DNA of 64,000 bases from Dehalococcoidia bacterium. GTDB lineage: Bacteria > Chloroflexota > Dehalococcoidia > Bin125. The stretch spans positions 206,206-270,205 of the forward strand of contig JAJDTU010000009.1 in the NCBI GenBank assembly GCA_022826965.1. Reading direction: 5' to 3'. The notes beneath the pieces were generated by a model that had not been told where the DNA came from, did not search any database, and saw only the letters and a list, made by a program, of their open reading frames with translations. The position numbers and the translations under genes are program-made. Positions 58,757 to 64,000 of this stretch are shown piece after piece. The stretch's first letter is position 1. Every line of letters begins with the position of its first letter.

Positions 58757-59902
58757 ATGTCCGATCGCGACAACCGTGCAATCCGCCTGACCGATCTGGC
58801 GCGTTGCGGCGGTTGAGGATCGAAGTTTGGCCCCGAGGGGCTGGCTCACGTGCTGAGCCACCTGGGTCCGCAGTTTCCACCCTCCGAGCACCCGGAGTTG
58901 CTGGTCGGACTGGCGCGTCCCGACGACGCCGCGGTCTATGCGATCGACGACGAGCGCGCGCTCGTGCAGACGCTCGACTTCTTCGCGCCGCTGGTCGACG
59001 ATCCCTACCAGTTCGGTGCGATTGCAGCGGCCAATGCGATGTCCGACGTGTATGCGATGGGCGGACGGGTGCTGTTCGCGCTCAACATCGCGGCGTTTCC
59101 GGAGGACTTGCCGCCTGATGTGATCGCTGATGTGTTGCGCGGCGGGGCGGACAAGGTGCGCGAGGCGGGAGCGGTGGTCGCCGGTGGGCACACGATCATC
59201 GATGAAGAACCGAAGTACGGTCTGGCCGTGACCGGCGAGGTTGCCCGCGACCTGATCCGCACGACCGGCGGAGCACAGCCGGGCGACACGATCATCCTGA
59301 CGAAGGAGATCGGCACCGGCGTGCTGATCGGCGCGAACCAGCAGGGCGCGGTCTCGGCCGAGCACTGGAACGCCGCCGTCGCGCAGATGATGACGCTCAA
59401 CCGCGACGCGGCCGAAGCGTCGTCCCAGGGGGACCTCGCGGCCGGCGTCCACGCGATTGCGGACGTGACGGGGTTCGGGCTCGCCGGACACCTGCACGAA
59501 ATGGCGGAGCTGAGCGACGCGGCCATTGAGATTGACCTGGGTGCGGCGCCCGCGCTGGGCGGGCTGTCGGAGGCCGTCGCGGCCGGATTCGGCAGCGGCG
59601 GGCAGGGTCGCAACCGCGAGTACTATGGCGCTCGACTAACCGTCGATGGCGGCCGAGAGCTGACCGCGTTCGAGGAAGCGCTGCTGTACGACCCGCAGAC
59701 ATCGGGCGGTCTGCTGATTTCGGCAGGGATCATTGAGGCGCCGCACTTGCTCCACGAACTCCGACAACGCGGCGTCACTGCCACGCCCATCGCCCGCGTC
59801 ACCGAACAGATTCACGGTGGACGCTTGACCGTCATTCCTTCCGACACTCCGCGCTCCAGCAATCCCCTCTCCCCCCGCGGAGCGGGGGGAGATGTCTCGT
59901 AG
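58757..59902 (+). CDS. selD: Selenide, water dikinase; in-frame TGA read as selenocysteine
   Basis: 381 residues including selenocysteine 20. From ATG 58757 the frame reads LTDLARCGG, TGA at 58814-58816, then GSKFGPEGLAHVL: the UGA sits exactly at the catalytic Cys/Sec position of SelD, followed by the essential Lys (GSK). Downstream all SelD features remain: DDAAVYAIDD, LVQTLDFFAPLVDDPYQFGAIAAANAMSDVYAMGG, AGGHTIIDEEPKYGLAVTG and DVTGFGLAGHLHEM. SelD makes selenophosphate. The last 13 codons and stop come from a family-1 repeat. Confidence 0.9.
58814..58860 (+). promoter_or_regulatory. selD: UGA-Sec codon with candidate bacterial SECIS hairpin
   Basis: TGA at 58814-58816. At 58842-58860, TGGCTCA and TGAGCCA form a perfect 7-bp stem around loop CGTGC. 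The loop starts 32 bases after the TGA and has G as its second base, within the distance and loop rules known for bacterial SECIS elements. Confidence 0.65.
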
Positions 59903-59921
59903 AGACAGAGGGGGGCTCCCC
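59864..59921. repeat. Family-1 repeat, reverse orientation, overlapping selD end and lhgO leader
   Basis: CCCTCTCCCCCCGCGGAGCGGGGGGAGATG...AGACAGAGGGGGGCTCCCCC. It supplies the last codons and TAG stop of selD and the GAGGGGGG ribosome-binding sequence before ATG 59923. Confidence 0.85.
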
Positions 59922-59922
59922 C

Positions 59923-61143
59923 ATGCCTGACCACGACGCCGACGTCGCCGTGATCGGGGCGGGCATCCTCGGACTCTCGACCGCGATGGCGCTGGCGACG
60001 AAGCATGAGGGTTTGCGCGTGGTCTCGCTGGAGCAGGAATCGGGAGTTGGACGGCACCAGAGCGGGAACAACTCGGGGGTGATTCACTCCGGGCTGTACT
60101 ACCGGCCCGGTTCGGCGAAGGCGCGGATGGCGGTCGCGGGGGCCGAGCGGATGTACGCCTTCTGCGACGAGCACGGGATCGGCGCCGAGCGTTGCGGCAA
60201 GGTGGTGGTGGCGACGCACGAGTCCGAGTTTGAGCGGATGCGGGAGCTGCAGCGCCGCGGCGATGCGAACGGCGTGCCCGAGATTCGCGAGCTCGGACCC
60301 GACGAGCTGCGCGAGTTCGAGCCGAACGCGGCCGGCGTCGCCGCGTTGCACATTCCCTCGACCGGCATCGCCGACTACCGGGGCGTTTGCGAGAAGTACC
60401 GGGAGCTGCTGGAGGCGGCCGGCGGATCGGTGCGGCTGCGATCGCGGGTGTCGGGCGTGCGCGTCGACTCGGACGGCGTGCAGCTATCGACCACGACGGG
60501 GGTCGTACGCGCGAAGTATGCGGTCAACTGCGCCGGACTGCAGGCCGACCGGATCGCCCGGCGGGCGGGCGCGTCCGAGGCTCGCGACCTGCGGATCGTG
60601 CCGTTTCGCGGCGAGTACTACGACCTGGTGCCGTCGGCTCGGGGGATGCTGAGGAACCTGATCTATCCCGTGCCGGACCCGGCGTTTCCATTCCTCGGCG
60701 TGCATTTCACGCGGCGGCTGGACGGGTCGGTCGAGGCGGGGCCGAACGCGGTGCTGGCGCTCAAGCGCGAGGGCTACCGCTGGCGCGACATCGCGGTCCG
60801 GGACACGGCCGAGTCGCTCTCCTGGCCCGGCTTCCTGCGGCTGGCTCGCGACCACTGGCAGACCGGCCTGGGCGAGGTCTGGCGCAGCGCCAACAAGTCG
60901 GCGTTCGTCAAGGCGCTGCAGCGCCTGATGCCCGGCCTCGAGGCGGACCAGCTCGTGCGGGGCGGTGCGGGCGTGCGGGCGCAGGCGCTGCGCCGCGACG
61001 GAAGTCTGGCGGACGACTTCGAGATCGCGCGGCAGGATCGGTTGATTCACGTCCTCAACGCCCCGTCGCCGGGCGCGACGGCGTCGCTGCTGATCGGCGA
61101 GGAGATCGCGGCGATGGCGGAATCGGCCTGGTTGGGGGGCTAA
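59923..61143 (+). CDS. lhgO: L-2-hydroxyglutarate oxidase/dehydrogenase
   Basis: 406 residues, FAD-dependent DAO fold. VAVIGAGILGLSTAMALA (FAD site, residues 9-26), GRHQSGNNSGVIHSGLYYRPGSAKARM (family signature), DELREFEPNAAG, IVPFRGEYYDLVPSARGMLRNLIYPVPDPAFPFLGVHFTRRLDGSVEAGPNAVLALKREGY, and a closing HVLNAPSPGATASLLIGEEIA. It oxidises L-2-hydroxyglutarate to 2-oxoglutarate, a metabolite-repair and lysine-catabolism step. Confidence 0.94.
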   Translation: MPDHDADVAVIGAGILGLSTAMALATKHEGLRVVSLEQESGVGRHQSGNNSGVIHSGLYYRPGSAKARMAVAGAERMYAFCDEHGIGAERCGKVVVATHESEFERMRELQRRGDANGVPEIRELGPDELREFEPNAAGVAALHIPSTGIADYRGVCEKYRELLEAAGGSVRLRSRVSGVRVDSDGVQLSTTTGVVRAKYAVNCAGLQADRIARRAGASEARDLRIVPFRGEYYDLVPSARGMLRNLIYPVPDPAFPFLGVHFTRRLDGSVEAGPNAVLALKREGYRWRDIAVRDTAESLSWPGFLRLARDHWQTGLGEVWRSANKSAFVKALQRLMPGLEADQLVRGGAGVRAQALRRDGSLADDFEIARQDRLIHVLNAPSPGATASLLIGEEIAAMAESAWLGG

Positions 61144-61271
61144 CGCCCTTCCCACACGTCCCGCTTCCGAGACGCTCTCGCCGTAAGAAGAGTCCCCGTC
61201 CCCGCCTCTGAGCGGGGGACCGTTCTATCCCCCGTTTCCCCGCAAGAACAGTTCCGTACACGAACAACCCT

Positions 61272-61277
61272 TAGTCT
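61272..61277 (+). promoter_or_regulatory. Predicted leaderless -10 box TAGTCT
   Basis: TAGTCT, six bases (GCCGCC), ATG 61284. No ribosome-binding sequence is present, which supports leaderless initiation. Confidence 0.6.
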
Positions 61278-61283
61278 GCCGCC

Positions 61284-64000
61284 ATGGCGATCTCCATTCC
61301 TATCTGGTCCGACGCCTTCCTCGAGGCCGACCTCCGCGACCAACCGGAGTATCAGGCCCTGCTCGATGATCCCTCTGGGTTCGATGCCTTCGTCGCGAGC
61401 GCGAGAGAAGCGCTGCATGGCATGCACGGCATCCACGACCCAGATGAGGAACTCACGATCGAACGCGTCATCGCGCCCATCCTCAAGGCGCTCGGCTGGC
61501 CCACGACCCTGCCAAAGCGCAGCCTGACCGCGTTCGACGAAGTGGATCTTGCGATCTACGCAGACACCGACACCGCCGAAACGTTGCTGTCCAAGCCCGA
61601 GCGTGCGCAGGTGCTGGGCGCAACAGGGATCGTGGAGTGCAAGCGCTGGCGCCGCGATTACGACGCTGCCGGCAGTGGCGGGGGACGACCCAGCGAGACG
61701 GGCGCGCAGCAGGTCCAGCGCTACCTGCTGATCGGCGGCGCCGATTCCAACGAGTCGCTGCGCTGGGGCATCCTCACTAACGGCGCTCGCTGGCGGCTGT
61801 ACTCCTATCGCGCCCGGCCGCGCGAACGGCGATGGGAGATCAACTTCGAGCCGTTGCTGGTCACGACGGACCTGTTCAGCCAGGTCCTCGATGAAGACCG
61901 GACGCACGAACTGCGCACCGCGTATCTGCTCCTGCGGCGTGACTCCTGGATCGCCGCCGAGGGTGAACGCGAGTCCTTCCTCGACCGCTTGCTCGACGCC
62001 GGGCGGCGGCGGGACGCGGAGATCGCCGACGACCTTTCGGCCGTGATCTTCAAGGATGTCTACCCGGACATCGTCAAGCTGTTCTGGGCCAGGCGCCCGG
62101 ACGCCGATGCGGACGAGATCGCACGCGCCGCCCTCTATTTCCTCTACCGGCTGTTGTTCATCTACTACGCCGAAGACCGCGGCATGCTCAACACCGAGGA
62201 CGAGCGCTACCGGCCGTACAGCCTGCGCCACAGCGTCCGCGATCCGGTCGCTCAGCAATACGGCGCGGCTGCCTTCTCGACGATCTCGCGCAACTTCTGG
62301 CACAAGCTGGGTGAGCTGCGCCAGATTATCGACCAGGGAGACAGCGGGATTGGCCAACCCGCGTACAACGGCGGACTGTTCGCCGGCGGACACGCGATCC
62401 TGGACGAGATCGAACTCTCCGACGCGGAGCTCGCGCCGATCATCCACCAGCTCAGCCACACCGCCAACGGCGACTACGTCTCCTACCGCAATCTCGAAGT
62501 GCAACAGCTCGGCAGCATCTACGAGCGCCTGCTGGAGCGCGTGCCCCGACGCGGCGACGATGGCGCAGTCGAAGTCACCATCTCTCCCTACGCGCGCAAG
62601 GACTCCGGCTCCTACTACACGCCGCAGGAGTTGGTCGACCTGATCGTCGAGCAGACGCTCCAACCCTTGATCGACGAGCGCGTGCAGGCTTTCCGCGACA
62701 ACCCGAAGGAAGAGAACGATCCCGCCGCCGCGATCCTGAGGCTGCGCGTGCTTGATCCGGCGATGGGCTCGGGACACTTCCTGATCACCGCAATCGACTG
62801 GCTGGCCGAACAACTGATTACTCTGGTTAATCGCGAGTGGGACGAGGCGCCCACCTACGTCTCGCCGGTGCTGGCCAGGGTCTGGGAGTTGCAGGACGCC
62901 TACAACGGCCTGGACGAACGCACCCTGCTCCAGCGGATGGTGCTCAAGCGTTGCATCTACGGCGTCGACAAGAATCCGATGGCGGTCGAACTCGCCCGCG
63001 TCGCGCTCTGGCTGCACTCCTTCACCGGCGAGCTGCCTCTGCCCTATCTCGAACACCGGATCATCACCGGCGACTCGCTGCTCGGCATCCGCGGCGAGCA
63101 GGCCAAGTCCTACATCAATCAGTGGGGACGCTATCCGTTGGGCGACGCCTTCGAGCGCGATGTCGGACAGACGGCGGAGCTGTCGGCCGCCGCCGATGTC
63201 CTGCTCGACCTGACGATGGACGAGATTGAGGAATCGAAGAGCATCCACGACGCCGGCCGTTTTCTCGACCGCCACCGCCGGGTGCTCGACCTCGTCGCCG
63301 GCCTGCGCTGGCTCTCCGCCGGGATGAAGCAGCGCGAGCGCAAGGCTTTCCACGAGCCGCTGACCAAGCTCCTGGACGGTGATCCGCGCCGCGCAATCAA
63401 CATCCTCTACAACGGCGAAAACGACCCCGGCCTGACGCCCGCCGGCGACGACTACCGCCAGCGCGACGCCGCAGCCATCGCGGTCGCGGACCGAGAGCAC
63501 ATCCTCCACTGGGAGCTGGAGTTCCCCGGGGCGATGCAATCAGGCGGGTTCGACGCCGTCGTCAGCAACCCGCCCTGGGACCGGATCAAGCTCCAGGAGG
63601 TCGAGTGGTGGGCGACTCGCGATCCCGACGTGGCCCGCGCCCGGACCGCTGCCGAACGGCGCGGAATCATCGCCGAACGCCGGGCCAACAGCGATCCGGT
63701 CGTTGCCGATTTCGATGCTGCTTCGGCCCAGGCGATACAGTTCTCGGCACTGGTCCGAACATCCGGCGACTACCCACTGCTGGGCAAGGGCGACGTCAAC
63801 CTATACAGCCTGTTGGTCGAACGCTCCATCGCGCTGCTCAATTCGGAAGGCATCTGCGGCCTGCTCACGCCGTCGGGAATCTACGCCGACAAGACCGCCG
63901 CCGACTACTTCCGCTCGATCTCCACCACCGGTCGACTCGGCGGCATCTACGACTTCGAGAATCGCCGTTCAGCCAATCCCGACGCCAAGACGGCCAAGTG
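61284..64000 (+). CDS. Type IIG-like restriction-modification enzyme (Eco57I-like), 3' end missing
   Basis: At least 905 residues; open to the window edge. N-terminal nuclease-like region with Asp 88 (EVDLAIY) and Glu 118-Cys-Lys 120 (IVECKRW), a PD-(D/E)xK pattern. Then a helical region. Methyltransferase: target region SGSYYTPQELVDLIVEQTL, motif I LDPAMGSGHFL at about 491-501, GVDKNPMAVELARVALWLH, and motif IV SNPPWDRIK at about residue 762 (N6-adenine type). Fused restriction and methylation in one chain; BREX PglX-like or type ISP relatives cannot be excluded without the missing C-terminus. Confidence 0.85.
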   Translation, partial: MAISIPIWSDAFLEADLRDQPEYQALLDDPSGFDAFVASAREALHGMHGIHDPDEELTIERVIAPILKALGWPTTLPKRSLTAFDEVDLAIYADTDTAETLLSKPERAQVLGATGIVECKRWRRDYDAAGSGGGRPSETGAQQVQRYLLIGGADSNESLRWGILTNGARWRLYSYRARPRERRWEINFEPLLVTTDLFSQVLDEDRTHELRTAYLLLRRDSWIAAEGERESFLDRLLDAGRRRDAEIADDLSAVIFKDVYPDIVKLFWARRPDADADEIARAALYFLYRLLFIYYAEDRGMLNTEDERYRPYSLRHSVRDPVAQQYGAAAFSTISRNFWHKLGELRQIIDQGDSGIGQPAYNGGLFAGGHAILDEIELSDAELAPIIHQLSHTANGDYVSYRNLEVQQLGSIYERLLERVPRRGDDGAVEVTISPYARKDSGSYYTPQELVDLIVEQTLQPLIDERVQAFRDNPKEENDPAAAILRLRVLDPAMGSGHFLITAIDWLAEQLITLVNREWDEAPTYVSPVLARVWELQDAYNGLDERTLLQRMVLKRCIYGVDKNPMAVELARVALWLHSFTGELPLPYLEHRIITGDSLLGIRGEQAKSYINQWGRYPLGDAFERDVGQTAELSAAADVLLDLTMDEIEESKSIHDAGRFLDRHRRVLDLVAGLRWLSAGMKQRERKAFHEPLTKLLDGDPRRAINILYNGENDPGLTPAGDDYRQRDAAAIAVADREHILHWELEFPGAMQSGGFDAVVSNPPWDRIKLQEVEWWATRDPDVARARTAAERRGIIAERRANSDPVVADFDAASAQAIQFSALVRTSGDYPLLGKGDVNLYSLLVERSIALLNSEGICGLLTPSGIYADKTAADYFRSISTTGRLGGIYDFENRRSANPDAKTAK

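Noticed and set aside
58814..58816. TGA in selD as a nonsense mutation or pseudogene
   Set aside because: It is at the catalytic Sec position, the frame is intact on both sides, and a SECIS-like hairpin follows. Selenocysteine explains all of this better.
61140..63539. 799-codon open frame on the minus strand
   Set aside because: It lies entirely opposite the restriction-modification gene, whose motifs are unambiguous. Long antisense frames are expected from the codon bias of this GC-rich genome.

Overview
The window looks like a piece of a chromosome from a GC-rich, free-living bacterium, most plausibly Chloroflexota (low to moderate confidence). The clues are F420-type enzymes (luciferase-like and deazaflavin families), DinB-like proteins, an actinobacterial-style inositol-lipid cluster, an EF-G-like GTPase, frequent GTG/TTG starts, and intergenic space packed with GC-rich palindromic repeats. 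No rRNA or tRNA gene, CRISPR array or complete prophage was seen.

Layout. 1-5 kb: start of an ATP-grasp acyl-CoA synthetase, a small HTH protein, a secreted fibronectin-like protein and acetyl-CoA synthetase. 5-7.3 kb: a full-length phage-type terminase large subunit with no other phage gene, divergent from an acidic protein. 7.3-18.7 kb: mostly plus-strand small genes (rhodanese, HAD phosphatase, three DinB-like proteins in a row, 2-hydroxyacid dehydrogenase, phosphoribosyltransferase, small zinc/cysteine proteins, NPD-type oxidoreductase). 18.7-19.4 kb: a Phd/VapC-type toxin-antitoxin pair. 19.4-25.8 kb: acyl-CoA dehydrogenase, phosphotriesterase-like lactonase, an AMMECR1-like/toroid fusion, an F420-type monooxygenase and a thioredoxin-like protein.

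26.1-34.8 kb is the most coherent block. It holds a CDP-alcohol phosphatidyltransferase, a GT4 glycosyltransferase, a PHP phosphoesterase, two lauroyl-type acyltransferases, inositol-1-phosphate synthase and, divergently, an inositol-monophosphatase-family enzyme. Together these could make inositol phosphate, phosphatidylinositol (phosphate) and an acylated, glycosylated phosphatidylinositol resembling mycobacterial PIMs. A plus-strand two-gene module (a protein with a possible winged helix, plus a Ymh/HEPN-like protein) sits inside the block, between the two acyltransferases.

35-50 kb carries housekeeping genes: prfB with a programmed +1 frameshift, folD, acpS, bifunctional NAD(P)HX repair enzyme, fabF, recJ and an EF-G-like GTPase, mixed with secreted proteins, tautomerases and a Uma2 endonuclease. 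50-61 kb holds catabolic and repair genes (dienelactone hydrolase, enoyl-CoA hydratase, alcohol dehydrogenase, ogt, lhgO), a second toxin-antitoxin-like pair, and selD with an in-frame TGA predicted to encode selenocysteine. The window ends inside a large type IIG-like restriction-modification gene.

Two genome-wide habits stand out. At least seven starts are preceded by TANNNT followed by exactly six bases and then ATG/GTG, which predicts leaderless transcripts. Several families of GC-rich palindromic repeats fill nearly every intergenic gap, sometimes nested and sometimes supplying a stop codon or ribosome-binding site.
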